Of a stretch of 64,000 bases of DNA, positions 35,021-48,339 are shown piece by piece. This DNA is from Rhizophagus clarus. Its lineage: Eukaryota; Glomeromycota; Glomeromycetes; Glomerales; Glomeraceae. Under the pieces are notes generated by a model that was not told where the DNA came from, ran no database searches, and saw only the letters and a list, made by a program, of their open reading frames with translations. The stretch spans positions 310,001 through 374,000 of the forward strand of contig BLAL01000176.1 of NCBI GenBank assembly GCA_015698045.1, written 5' to 3'. A program made the translations under genes and the position numbers. Numbering within the stretch: position 1 is the first letter of the stretch; each line of letters starts with the position of its first letter.

Positions 35021-38000
35021 ATGATAGTACAACAAATGACGAACTTAGACAATAACGACACTTTAATTATTGATAACTCTAGTCACTCCTTACATAATTA
35101 CGACCTAAATCCCTCTACATCATTTAGAAAACGAAAAAATTTTAATATGACACAAAAAAATCAAAAAAATCAAAAAAATGAGAAAACTATAAAAAACAAA
35201 AAAATAAAAACAAATAACGACTCCGAAACACACTTCACAATACAAAATGACACTAACAGACGCTTTTTTAACCCCAACTTCAAAAACACAGGTCAATTCT
35301 TCAATCCGTTTATAACCTTTTCAAATAACAAACATGAAACACCATGCATAGGTATCGCCACCCATAACATCCGAGGCAACTTCAGAAATAAACTACCTGA
35401 TATAATTAATACAATGATCAACAACAATATACATATATTACACATTTGTGAGACACATGAAACACAAGCACCCCACCAAGAATCCTCAAAAGCGCACAAA
35501 TCTTTTACGATCCAGAAAATTACTGAACTACAACACACGAATACTAAAATTCACAATCAACTACACTTCCACATTATCAATAATCCAATAGATGATGGAA
35601 GCAGAAAAGCAGGAAACGCTATCATTATCTCAGACCTATTTTTCAAACATATAGCCAGAATCCATACTATACCAGGACGCTATATATACATCAATTTAAA
35701 TTTCAAACATAAACATCAAATTAATATTTTCGGCTTTTATCTTCCCACTAACAGCACCACCAACAGACAAAACATATATGAAGCTATAACCGAAGTGTAT
35801 AAACAACATTTCAACAAAAAAATCAATACACGCACCTACAACTTTGTACTAGGCGATTTCAATGACAACGACGTTATATTTGATGATCATGATACACCAA
35901 TACGACAAGACGGAAGATCAGTGATAGGATATCGAAAAAAGTTTTTTGAATTACTTAAAAACCAACAATACGCTGATGTACAAAAGAAATTACTCACACG
36001 ACCACCTAATACATATAAAAACCACCATGGTGCATTCCGAATAGATTACATATATGCAAATAGCTTAATACTAAACAAGATCAACTCTACGGACGTTATT
36101 ACTGACTATTGTTACACGTCGGACCATGATTTAGTCGTAGCACATATATTAACTAACGACCTCTTCACAATAGAAAAAACACAGAACATATCACCATCTA
36201 TAACAAATACACAAACCTACAGACGATCTCTCAATGACCAATATCAGATCAAGGATAACGAAACATGGTCAAAGTTTCACAACAAAATTAATAACACTTT
36301 AAACGAACAATACTACAAAGCCCTCTTCATTAACACAGACAACACACACAAAATCAATGCACAAGCAGAAGCTCTACACCAAGCACTCATCAAGACGGCA
36401 AAGTGCACATTCACGATCAAAAAATTCAAACTAACACAAACACCAGAGGAACCACTCATAATCAGACAACTCAGCAATGCAAAAAAAAAAAATTGGAACA
36501 CTAATACACCACTTTAAATTTTTCATCAAATTATATATCCTACCAACGCAGAACTGCGACATACCTGAAAATTTACATAACTTTTACAATAAAGATACGT
36601 TCTGGACAAAGAAAGTTCTACAAAAACTAATGACACTAAGCCAAAAGTTCAATTTCAACTATATATGGCCAGAATCCCTAAACGGTGACAACCATGAAGA
36701 AATCAAAGTACAATTCGAATTATTACATACCGAAATTCACAAAGCATACGAAAAACACTTAAACAAACATAGATTACACAATATTAATAAATATATAGAA
36801 CACCGCCAGCAAGATTTTAGCAATAATCAAACGCGAATGTTAAACTCAATCCTAGAAAGAAAACCACAAAAAATAACCATCGATCGATTACTAATAACAC
36901 CTGAGGAAGAGAACCCACAATTGATCACTAACCAGGAAGATATAGAGCGTATTACAATTGATCATTACCAGAACGTTGCATCTTCAAACAACCCCGCACT
37001 ATTCACCTCATTTGAAAATTTAACGCCCTTTTGGCAACAAATTTATAAAGAAAAATACAAATCTCCCGAACACCAATCGATCCTAACAACAATAATCACG
37101 TTAGATGAACTAACAACAACCATACAATCCTTACCCAATAACAAAGCTCCGGGCCCCACCGGGATTACTTATGAATTTTGGAAGCATTTTCCAAAACCAC
37201 ATTACAAATTACTACTAACTTTTTTTAACAATATATTAAACACAGGGTTTATCCCCTCAGCCTGGAAAGAGGCGTTACTATATCCCATACCAAAACCAGA
37301 GTTTTGGAATTATCAGCTAGATAAAACAAGACCAATTATTTTACTTGAAACTCTTAGAAAAATCTTCGTTAAAATCATCACCGATAGACTGAACAAATTT
37401 TTATCTTCCACTAAAGCACTTCAACCGAACAACCAAGCGGGTATCGCGGGGTCTTTGACAGCGGAAATTATCCTAACAATCCAAACATGCATAGACATCC
37501 AAATAACGAATAATCAAAAATTTTATATCATGGTCCAAGATCTCAGTAAGGCATATGATCGTATCAATTTAGACCTACTAATACTCGCCATGAAGCGACT
37601 CAACATTCCGCAGATTTTTCAATCAACTATTATCAACCTTTTTAAAGGTCATAAAAATAGCGTTATTATCGGAAACCATTTGACTAATTCATTTGACTTA
37701 CGCAATGGTGTGATCCAAGGTGAAGTTATTTCACCGATCTTATGGGTCTTATATTATGACCCATTGTTCGAAGCAATCAACCAAACTACTCATGGCGGAA
37801 TAAACTTACAAGCCAACCACCCGATGAACATTTATGATCACCAGAATGATACATCTATACACTCTTTACAGAAAAACTGCAAGCTATTAGGTTACTTAGA
37901 TGATACAACTTGGTTGAATAGTTCAATATCACATCTCGAAGAACATTTAAATATCGCGGACGAATTTTATAATTTTAGCAACATCAAAATTAACAAGGCA

Positions 38001-41000
38001 AAATGTCACCTTTTAACCAATGATCAGGACTGCATCAACAAAGGTTCAGTGGAAATAAATTTTGGACCGACACGTATTAACGTCGATATAATTGGGAAAA
38101 CTGATAATTTACGCATCCTAGGGGCTTATTTTAACGCCTTCAACAATCACAACAAATTATACAAAAAACTACTAACTACAACGAACCATTTAATACACAT
38201 GATCAAGAAAAAAAAGATTACAGAAGACATGATTATATATGTAATCAACAAAGTCATATTACCCCGCCTTGAATATATGACACAACATATTGTCGTTCCC
38301 AGCCACATTAACAATCGCATTAACATTATTTTACGATCAGCTTTTAAAACGATCTCTGGTCTTCCAAAAAATTTTTACACCGCTGCAATACACACACCTA
38401 TAACACCCAACATCATAGATTTTCACGATCTGCAAATTCGTGCCAAGATGGCGAACTTTTATACAGCTTCCTTTAACCCTATAACGTCAGATTGTATCAA
38501 AATTCTCTTACTTCTATCACAAAACAATTTTTGGTATCGCCGATCTCCTATTAATATCATCCAAACGTTCCCGAAACCATTAGCAAAATTTAATAATATA
38601 GAATTACTAATACATTTATTACGTAATTATAATTTTACTTTTACAACTAACTTTAATTTTTCGACGAAAGGTGGTTACTTCCCTATAGTAGATTACCTTA
38701 TCAACCCAAACTACTTCTTCCGCTACATACGATCTTTAAAAACAAAGAGAATCATGTTTCTAGATCAAATAATCCAACCCGACAGTGCTTTCTTTAAATC
38801 CTGGAATGAGATTAAGAAATCTTTACACAATAAAAAAGGACTGACACCTTTATGGTACAAACATATGATCAATCAATATACGCTTAACCCCAACAATCTG
38901 CGTTTAAATTTTGACCTCCCACACCTTCCACAACAAACACTGCACATTAAACGACCGAAGAAAGACTTTAATTCACCAAATCAAACGATCCGTCCAAGAA
39001 ATTCCTGGGCACATTTTTGGTCACCAAGCGTTAAGGAAACAACATATGGTAAAATTCTGAGCAAAGATAACCATAACCCCAACTCTCCAATGATGATCAT
39101 GGAACATTGGGTCCCGTGCCCAATCATTGACAACTTTAAGGATACGAGAGATCACACTCCCAACTCCCGCCCTAACTTCTTACAACAATGCGAAGGATGT
39201 AGCCTTCATTATCCATACTATATAGCAGATCTAAGACCAAAGTGTATATTATTTTTCGCTATTGACCGAAGTCTAAACTTAAAGATTCAAAACAATCTCC
39301 ATCAGACGAAAGACAACTCGCTCCGAAGGAAAACTGAACGACACACGCAAAAGAGAGTACAAACAACACAGAGCCATCATTCCTTGCGAATTTTAGCGTA
39401 TAACGATTACTTACGAACGCATCAATTGCTTGATATCGAGAGTCATAGAATTTCTAATAATATATCTTCGCCATCTGATTCTACATTGAATAGATATCCT
39501 TTAACTTTTTTACATCATTTTTTTCTTTTATCTTCTTTTTCAGTTTCGATTTTATTTAATTTTTATGAAATATTATCTTCTTGTTCGAAAGATACTACTA
39601 TAGAAATATATACCGATGGTGCATGCAACCTCGAACAACGACAAGATATTACCATGGGCATCGGATGGCATGTAACACAACCATCCACACCTTCACCTAT
39701 TACATTCTCAGGCTCTTGCAAACATTTCCCATCATCAACCAAGGCAGAAGCGTACGCAATCTGCACAGCACTTTTAATTTGTCCACCACGTTTCAAAGTT
39801 AACATATATACGGATTCCCTCTGTTGTATTAACACTTTTCACACCATTACAAAACGCCTTACCACACCAAGACGACAATTAAAGATTCCGAATCATAATA
39901 TCTGGTTCATCATCGCCAAAATATTTGAGGTCAATTCTCTAATAGTTCATTTACACAAGGTTAAAGCTCATTCTGGCAACCGAAACAATGACAAAGCGGA
40001 CATCCTTGCGAAAGCAGGTTTCACCTCCACACACTTGATAGAAATAAATCGGCAACACTTACCAAACAATATCCAGTTTATTTGGGATCAACACCAGGAT
40101 AACATAGTTGTAGATCACAACGTACGACACATCGCTCGAGATATTGGAAATCGACAAAAATTCAATGCGTGGTTAGATTATACGACCAATACCGTCCTAA
40201 AGCAAGCTTCGTTTAACCAACAGATAGATTGGTTGATGACTGAAGAATTCTTCAAATATAACCCACATGATCGCCCTACTAGTCATAAATTAACTAAATT
40301 CAGAGCGTGGCAACGCAAAACGGTCAATAACTTACTCCCTACAATGGACGTTTTATATCGTCGATATCCTGCCTTGTTCAAAGACAAAAGAACTTGTTGG
40401 ACTTGTAACCAACATGAAGAAACAAATGAAAGCCTATGGCTATGTCCTGTACACTTAGAAATTTTACGCCCGCACATCGTCCAGTTCGTACAAGATTTAA
40501 AGACTGACATCAGACAAACGTGTGACCACGGAGACTCCTTTTTAGAATCAGAACTAAATAACAATTCTATTTTCCACTTTTTCCTACAACCAAGAGGAAA
40601 CTTACCCCTACCTACAACCGACAGTGCCTTCTATTTAACGGCTCGTCAAATTATCACGCATGACTTCAGTTATATCTTCAGAGGGAAATACAAACACAAG
40701 AAAACTCTTCGCAACAAAATCCTCAGCAAATTTTATGATCTTACCCAACTGATTAAACGAATTATTTGGAAACCTCGTAATGATAGTTTCAAAAAATGGA
40801 AAGTAGCACAACGAATTACTAAAAATTCTTACAAACAGTATAGGCGTAAAACCCACAAAACACGTCCAAATAATAACCATACCCAGCAAAACTGGAATGA
40901 AGACTCCACAACAAGCCACCACTTTTCGTATACACGACGACATACCGAATCTCAATTTTACCAAACTGCTTCGTTCCAAAGTTTACAAGACCACAGCATA

Positions 41001-41156
41001 GCGTTCATATATGCTACATCAAGTAATTTTCGCCACCATGGCCCATGGTATAATCATGTCATTGACTCGACATCACATTTTAATATAGATTTCTTTTTAT
41101 TTTCTTTTTGTAATTCTAGTTCATCAGTTTCTTTTCCTTTTTTTTGGGGGGTGTGA
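35021..41156 (+). CDS. LINE-B ORF2: endonuclease, reverse transcriptase, RNase H polyprotein (one frame break in A12)
   Basis: The APE-type endonuclease lies at 35340-36160 (THNIRGN, VLGDFNDND, RIDYIYANS, SDHDLVVAH). After an A12 run (36481-36492) the frame changes, and a 1559-codon frame continues from 36477 to TGA 41154. Reverse transcriptase follows with NNKAPGPTGI, motif A QDLSKAYD (about 37535-37558) and the catalytic box YLDD (about 37893-37904). A Cys-rich segment CEGC…C lies near 39189-39245. RNase H lies at 39609-40010 (YTDGACN, KAEAYA, YTDS, NNDKADILA). A CX2C…CX2H knuckle starting CWTC is near 40396. All RT and RNase H catalytic acids are kept. ATG 35021 is the first in frame, 25 nt after the ORF1 stop. 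The single break lies in a homopolymer, so a sequencing error or a very recent mutation is plausible. Confidence 0.9.
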
Positions 41157-41361
41157 ATGGTAGTCCTCTTGGGCTCGGTAAGCAGATGATTTTCTGCTTC
41201 TGTTTCTCAGGCGGACAAAGCTAGCTCTTTTAGAGTTGGTGATAGTTAGTTATGGATTGCGTATCGTTTGTCATTTTGTATTTGATAACCAATATTATTT
41301 CTGTCCTAATTGTTTGTTCGTGTTTAAAAATAAAAATAAAAATAAAAAATAAAAATAAAAA

Positions 41362-41373
41362 GTGATCATCGTA
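41362..41373. repeat. shared 12-bp target duplication between two retroelements
   Basis: GTGATCATCGTA occurs at 32601-32612, here, and as GTGATTATCGTA at 43103-43114. Each copy follows an A-rich tail, and the first two are followed by the A run that opens a retroelement. The simplest reading is two successive insertions at one site. Confidence 0.75.
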
Positions 41374-43102
41374 AAAAAAAACTCTTTCTCATAAATTTTT
41401 TGTCAAAAAATACGTAGACAAAATACACATAGAGAAGATGGAAAATTTTGAACAAACTTGGTCCACAACCATCACAGAGTTAATAAAAACCTTCGAGGCT
41501 GAACTGATAAAAGATATAGTTAACGTATATGCAGTTCCCCCTCACGGAAAACCTAACAAACCTGACAGACAGTTCAAAACACTCGCTTTTCACGCGGGCG
41601 AGAAGAACTTGTTTCAACCAACTGACCGCCGGTTTACAGGCGCTAAGAACGCTAAACCCAACAACCATGTTATAGCAGCCAGTCTAGGCAAAAAGCACTT
41701 GTGTTTGATACTAGACCAACTTTATATCAAATTTAAAGATATGTTACAGCCGCCCTCTTAAGGAAACAATTTCGAAGACTTGGAGCCACAGCAATCATGG
41801 GCACAACCAGAACAAAGGCACCAATAGTACCCACAGAATCTCAGGCCATGGTCATAGATAGTAAGTTATCGGCGGATGCCGCGAGTTTTACTCCAAAATT
41901 GGTAGACGATCTGATAATTACGCGGAATGTATCCGTGATCACCCCCCTATTGTAATACTTCCAGCCACAAAATCTAAAAAAGGCAAAGAGAAGCAAGGGT
42001 CGATTCAAAAGGTCATGTGCGACAATAACATCGTATATGAAGGTCAAAATCGTCAACGTCGTACCATCATGGTCTATGATGTACCCACCACTTGGTCCTC
42101 AGATAAAATAAGGTCTGCCTTTTCCGACTGGGGACGCGTTTTAAACATTTCCCTCAAGACCCAACATAAGTACTATACGATTCATGTAGACATAGTTTTG
42201 AACCCCACAAAGGATACCGAGTTCATTTTGATGCCTTGGTGTACCCAATTAGGTGGTATATGGGTCCGGTGGTTCCCTGGCGAATGGAAGCTCGCACAAA
42301 GAAAGAGTCAAGAAATTTTTCAAGCCTCCTTCCGCTTCCCTGCCGATACTACAGAAGATGCAATATATAGCAAATTCACCCCTGATGGCGAATCCCTCCT
42401 TCAGTATACGAGAGCTGCTACGTGGAAAGTTATCAAGGACAAACAAGGGCTCAAAGGAATACTCTATTTTGAGACGCATGAAAGGTTGATGCGAGCACTC
42501 ACCTTGCAGACGGACAAAATAAAGTTGACAAATTCCAGGACGCCCTTACCGATTAAGTCGAAGAAGACAAAAGACAACAAGAGTGGTTTCACTCAGAAAT
42601 CACGACAATCAAAATCCCCCAAACAGGGCCAGGTTTGCCCTGACCATAAGAAGTCCAAAGCCAAAAAGAACAAGTCTCGTAAAAAGACCGCAGCTTTAGA
42701 CGACTTATGCACGCTTCTCAAATCTCTTATATAGAAGCTAGACGGAAAATCGCTAACCTAGTAATTCATTTTATCTTCTTTTATTTCATAGGGTTTTAGC
42801 GTAAGATTGGGCGTTTCCACATTTTGCTACGGCCTAAGAAACGGTTATGGCCTGGTCTTTTCCCCTTTTTTTGTTTTTCTTTTATTATTTTCCCAGTGCG
42901 TTATTTTTTGTTTTCTTTTTTATTTTTGTTTTTTTTTAAATAGAGATTTAGGTTATCTCTTTTATATTGATAATAACTAAATCAGATCCCGACATAGCAT
43001 TAGTTAGTTGTATCATGTATTTTGACTTAACCGCTTGTTTTGACAAGTTAACTAGTCTCTGCATGTACGAGGTGATCCTCCCTTAAAAATAAAAATAAAA
43101 AA
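41374..43102 (+). mobile_element. 1.7-kb ORF1-only retroposon
   Basis: It is bounded by the 12-bp duplication, opens with 'aaaaaaaaactctttctc' (like LINE-A and LINE-B) and ends in an (aaaaat)n tail at 43084-43102. It encodes only an ORF1-type RNA-binding protein. No endonuclease, RT or RNase H remnant lies between the stop at 42734 and the tail. About 370 bp of 3' UTR follows the ORF. It looks like a non-autonomous element, mobilised in trans or derived by internal deletion. Confidence 0.75.
41438..42734 (+). pseudogene. RRM-type ORF1-like protein, split over three frames
   Basis: Three consecutive segments lie in different frames. The first is 41438-41761 (MENFEQTWSTTITELIK… ending DQLYIKFKDMLQPPS). 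The second is 41797 to about 41958 (MGTTRTKAPIVPTESQ…). The third is 42015-42734, with an RRM-like core starting RRTIMVYDVPTTWSS, a WFPGEWKLAQRK motif and a Lys/Ser-rich basic tail. The core matches the RRTI.V.D start in the ORF1s of LINE-A and LINE-B. Similar RRM proteins are a high-copy family in Rhizophagus (from memory). Each step is a small frame change, so it is read as one broken gene. The third segment alone (239 aa) could still be translated. Confidence 0.7.
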
Positions 43103-43114
43103 GTGATTATCGTA

Positions 43115-46100
43115 CTTCTCTCCCATTTTAATTAAGTAACGATGATACTCTTGTGATAATTGAGGAACATATTTTATGTGTTACATCTCTTTTACAGTAT
43201 CACTGTTTGTAAAATACTATTTACTAGTACCATTTAATCATTCCGTCACATTTTGCTTTTTCATTAAACTTAATTTGATATCCAAATTTTCTTCATTTTC
43301 TCTAAAAAAAAATTATGGATTAGTTTATTGTCTAATTTACTCATATGTGAAAGATAAATCTTTTTTTTTTTTTTTTTTTGAAAAGAGATGGTAACGAATA
43401 TTTTTTATCAAATGATACGATGATATCATCATCATCACTAATAAATAATCCCTCTTCAAAGATAATGTAATGACAACATATTGTATAATAATTACAGTGA
43501 TGGTGTTAGGATTTTTATATTATAGAAACTGTATACTATAACAATCTTCTACAAGAGAAAAAGTTAAGAGCAAAAGTCGTATTCTTTAACGAGTATCCAA
43601 ATTATCCTATTAAAGACAGTGAGTTCAAATCAAAAAAAAAAATAACGCTAAATTTAATGGCTTTGTTATCAATCAGGGTTGATCTAGGTTTTAGTAGAAA
43701 ATTAAAGCGTTAATATATTCACAAGTAAGTCTTAATTCAAATCAAAAAAAAAAATGAAAAAAAAAAATTTTTTTATTTTAATCTCTTCACTCATTTATTA
43801 TCAGTCTATACAACGCCAATAAGAGAAGTAGTAATAACAAAAGTTCGCCAAGTAGATATATAGTAGATATAATAGATCTTTGTTGTTGATATCACCAATA
43901 TCACCATTATTTTTTTTCGCATGGATGGAGACATTATGTAGATATTAATGATTTAGATAACCGAATACAATTCGTAGAATACGTAGGGTAATATGTTGAA
44001 TCATATTAAAGAATTAAAACTTTCTGATTTGCAATTGATTGAATGGATTGTTTCTACTTTAAGACATGACACAATTTATTATTATGTAAGTAAATATGGG
44101 GATCGCTTAACTGTTAAGAAACGTTTTTTAACAAAAATTTCGAAATCTTATTATTTCTTTCTTCCTAGTTGTGTTCGGCAATTTATTCATTGGTTATTGT
44201 TATGATTTTTAATAATACCATTCAATATAATGGATATTTTCATCTACCATATACAATATTTAATCATAACAATATTATTCATATGCCTATTATCACGCTG
44301 TTACTATTGACTCTCCTATACAAACAACAATAACGATTTACAATAATTTTCTTATTTTGAGTGATAAATCAAAACACAAAATCCAAGCACAGCAATGGCC
44401 TGTAAATTTATACTGACGAACGCACATGATAAAGAAAGATGAAATATTCTATATGTAATGATGAATATTCAATATGAGGAGATGTCGGTGGTACTGTACG
44501 TTGACGTCATAGCATCATCACTTATTCCATCAGTATAAACAAATACAATCACAACCATGATCAAGATAACATCAACAAATACTAATAATATGGATTATTT
44601 TAGTCATTCTAATTCGAATGGATTAAATGTAGCTGCAATGAATCCCATTTTTATAAAATAAGTCTCATCGAACAACGTGACGAGAAATCTCAGTAATGTG
44701 AACACAAATAAGTAGTCATCTGATGCAACTTCATACCAAAATAACTTTTACTTTAACCATTCATACTGCCAGTACTATTGTATTACTACTACCGTAGTAA
44801 GTCCAATAGCAGCAGCAACTTCTAAAGCTTCTTGGAATAAATCTGATGTTAACGATCATTCGAATGTTGATGAAATAAAATAATTATCAAACTGAATAGA
44901 AAAACGTAAGTGGTTAAACAAACGTTCTGCATCTGTTCTTCTTTGAAGAAAAGCTTTTATCATAATTAACTAATTTATAAAAAAAAAAAGGATTTCTAGA
45001 TTAAAAAAAAATTATTTTAATTTGTATTAATGTATTTCAGTTGTATATAATTTTATTATATATATTTATTATTTGTCTTTATTTGATTGGCAGAGTTTGT
45101 TCTTTTCTTTTTTCATGTCATTTTGTTTGCATTATTTGATATTTTCTTTGATTTTGTTGTTATATACAGTATTGTGTATATATTATATACATATATTTAT
45201 ATCTTAGATGTCAACATGTTATTACTTTTAAAACAAAGATCACAATTAATCAATGAAAAATTTTATTTAAAAAGATTTAATATTCATGAATGCAATGTTT
45301 ATCTTAATATTAATTGTTATAAATTATTTTACCAAAGATGCGATTATTGAGAGGTTCATATTATCATTGTATTGTATATATTGAATAATTAATCACTATA
45401 AAAAAAAAAAAAATTTAAACTTATAATATATATCATAAATCGTGAAATTCATAATTTTTTTATAAACATTTCTTCTATTTGTTATTTTTTTTAAAAAGAT
45501 AGCTATATGGAACATTAATTTGGATAATAAATATAAATTAAAGCAAGTAGCAGTTCTTAAATCATAAATCATTTAACCTTATGCTGTTCGAAATACCATT
45601 TATCTTAAAAAAAAGTACTAATGAGTCATACAGCGTTCATTATAATTCTTCTAAATGGATGAACAGTCCTAGAACATTTCCATGAAATTTCAATTATGAT
45701 CATGCAACCTTCATATTAGCGTGGCTTTTTTCCTGTAATTTAAAATATATGTTTCATAATCGTTAATTACCATTTGCGCAATAATATGTCGAATTTATAG
45801 ACTCGTATCTAGAAGTTTATAAATCTATATAATAGTCACTGTATTACAAATGAAAGCTCATTCACTTATTATTAATTACATAAATTCTATAACAATTCAG
45901 TTATTCTAAAATATTGATTTTATGTATTATATCTAATTAAATTAATTTATCCCGAACACTTACCTCATCCACGCACCTTACCTCCCGTATACTTTTGCGA
46001 TGTCTAATATTTCCTACCCCTTTGCCGAGTCTATTTATGTCGTCATTTTTGGTTCATCTTGGAGATTCATCGCTTTTTCATACGTCTAAACATATCGGAA

Positions 46101-46464
46101 AACATTTCTTCTTTGTGTTTTCAGCAGCTTCTTTTAAGAGTTAGAAAGTTTTTTTCAATATCAATAAACGTTACTTAGATCTTACTAAAATTGGACTGCA
46201 TCCTTGTAACCTAGCGAGTTACACAACTTATTATAGATATCAATTTATTACTAAATTTGGTCTAATACTAATTTTCCTGCATATAGTACAACAGTAGTAC
46301 AAGATTGTGCATTTTTATATATATACTTCGATCAACTGGTTTTTTTTTACAAATTAATTAATTCTTATTTATTTGGTTATAAAATTATAAATCATATAAT
46401 TCTTATTATTGTTATTATTATTATTTCGTCGTTTTTTATAGACGTGGATTTCAAATTAATTAAT
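43115..46464. other. 5' part of a duplicated kinase locus; no gene supported
   Basis: The segment from about 43430 matches 1790-4750 in order, with heavy divergence, and leads into the kinase pseudogene at 46465. One phrase, 'actaataatatggattatttt' near 44580, also recurs at 49196. The ORF 43993-44205 is not conserved in the other copy. Purine or T runs are frequent. Confidence 0.5.
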
Positions 46465-48339
46465 ATGGAAAAAAGGCCAAAGAATTTGTGGAAATATGAT
46501 ACTAAATATCAAGTATTATAAATTTACATTTGTATTGATAGAGAAATATTGAATTTTGATAGTTAAAATTGTAAAAAACTTTTTTTTTTTTTTTATTAAA
46601 AGAACCATGTTATAATTTCTAATATTGATTCAAATACCGAATTAGAAGATGCGGATGAAAAAATAGTATATATGGAAGATTTAGAAAAAAGAAAAGAAGC
46701 ATATGGAATATGTGGAGAATGTAATGAGCCCGGCACAGGAGAAAGTTGATGTCAACCTTGTAATGCTAAAAGGTTTAAAAATAACTTTAAAAATTGGACT
46801 AGTGGAAATAAAGATATTGATGAATTTATACGACAATCACAACTTAATGCTGTACATTATAGAAATTGTCTTGAATGGATACCTTTTGAAAAATTTCAAA
46901 ATGTCACTTATATTGCAGAAGGTGGTTTTGGAAAGATTTATTCAGCTGAGTGGACTGAGGGAGTTATTGGTCCTTGGAATATTGAAAATCAAGAATGGCA
47001 TAGATTTAATTTTAATAATTATGCATTAAAAAGTTTGAAAAATTCTTCTGATATTTGTTCAAATTTTTTAAATGAGGTAATTTGAATTTACTTGTATTTA
47101 ATAAAACTGATTTATTCATAAAAATTGGTTTATAAATTTAAATCGACTTATTCATTAAACTTGATTTATTCATTAATAAAATTTCCTTTATCAATTAGAT
47201 TAAATCTCATCTTAAAATTTATCTTAAATATACTTTACCATGTCATGGAATAACTCAAGATCCAAATACTAAAGAATATATGATGGTTTTATTTTATTGT
47301 GGTGATGGAAATTTGAGAGATTATTTAAGCAAATCTGAATATTATATAGATTATAGATCAAAAATTGATAAAATACAAGGAATTGCAAGAGGGCTTTTAA
47401 ATATTCATAATTCTGGATTTGTTCATAAAGATTTTCATTCAGGTAACATATTGTTTTTTTATAATCCATTTGAATGTGTCAACCAGCAAATAAGAATACA
47501 GTTAAAGTAGAGGGAGTTTATGGAGTATTACCATACATGGCACCAGAGGTTTTATGCGGACATCAATATACAAAAGAAGCAGATATTTATTCATTTGGAA
47601 TAATAATGAATGAGTTTCTTTCCGAAGAAATCCCTTTTAATGATATTCCCCATGATGAATTTTTAGCCATTAAAATATATAAAGGATATAGACCAAAAAT
47701 TTCTAAGGGTGTACCAAAATTACTTGTAGATTTAATAATGAAATGTTGGGATGTTGAAGTAGAAAATAGACCAACTGCTAATAAAGAATTGTATCAGCTA
47801 TTAACGAAATGGAATCAATGTGATGAAAATAATTAAATTTATTCTCAAATAAAAGAATGTGATAAAATTGGAGAAGAAAGTTTCAAAAACAGGGCAAATG
47901 AAGATAAATCCAAAAACCTTCAGGCACATCCACAAACCATTTATACTAGTAGACTTTTAAATTTTAAAAATCTTCCAAAACCAGTAAATTCTTCAGATTT
48001 GTCATTTTTTCATTTTAATTCAGGTAATTTTTTTTTATTATATGAATCTATGAATTTTACGTTATTAATTTATCTTTTTTTTTTTCTTAATCTTAATAGA
48101 TGTTAATGATACTATTCAATCAACAATGCCTAATCCAAGTAAGTAATTTTTTAAAAAAATTATCATTACTATAATTATTATTATTATTAATGGTCTATGA
48201 AATTTGCAGTTTCAGAATGTTTAGATGTTCAATTAAGTGAATTAGGTAAGCCATTATCTTCTTTGTAACTTACAGATATTTTCTAACTGATTTATTATAT
48301 TTTATAGATCTGGATGAAATGAAGTTTCTTTTTCTTTGA
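46465..48339 (+). pseudogene. zinc-ribbon kinase paralogue, inactivated
   Basis: It is collinear with the intact gene at 4755-6604. Exon 1 runs from ATG 46465 to 46512. The zinc-ribbon exon has CGEC…GES*CQPC, with TGA at 46747-46749 where the paralogue has Trp. The glycine loop EGGFGKIY and the beta-3 lysine (ALKSL) are kept, as is HKDFHSGN. Then 13 nt are missing after 'aatccattt' (about 47471). This removes the DLG motif and shifts the frame; APE and the C-lobe continue in the new frame (47474-47836). The last exons with introns (gtaagt at 48138 and gtaagc at 48247) are recognisable to TGA 48337. Expression as an active kinase is not possible. Confidence 0.88.

Larger units (their letters stand above)
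32613..41361 (+). mobile_element. young, near-intact non-LTR retrotransposon (LINE-B)
   Basis: The 8.7-kb element is bounded by the direct repeat GTGATCATCGTA (32601-32612 and 41362-41373). It has a 160-bp 5' UTR beginning with an A run and 'ctttttcctg', ORF1 (32774-34995), ORF2 (35021-41156) and a 3' UTR of about 200 bp ending in (aaaat/taaaaa)n. Its domain order matches LINE-A, but it lacks point-mutation stops. Only two frame changes occur, both at A runs. Codon use is rich in C-ending codons (AAC, ATC, ACC) compared with host genes here, which suggests a different history or recent arrival. Confidence 0.93.

Noticed and set aside
32613-43102. LTR retrotransposon or retrovirus-like provirus
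   Set aside because: No long terminal repeats, integrase or protease; APE endonuclease, A-rich tail and target duplications fit non-LTR elements.
43993-44205. 70-codon ORF MLNHIKELKLSDLQ…
   Set aside because: The corresponding place in the first kinase locus has no matching frame, and the ORF runs into AT-rich non-coding sequence.
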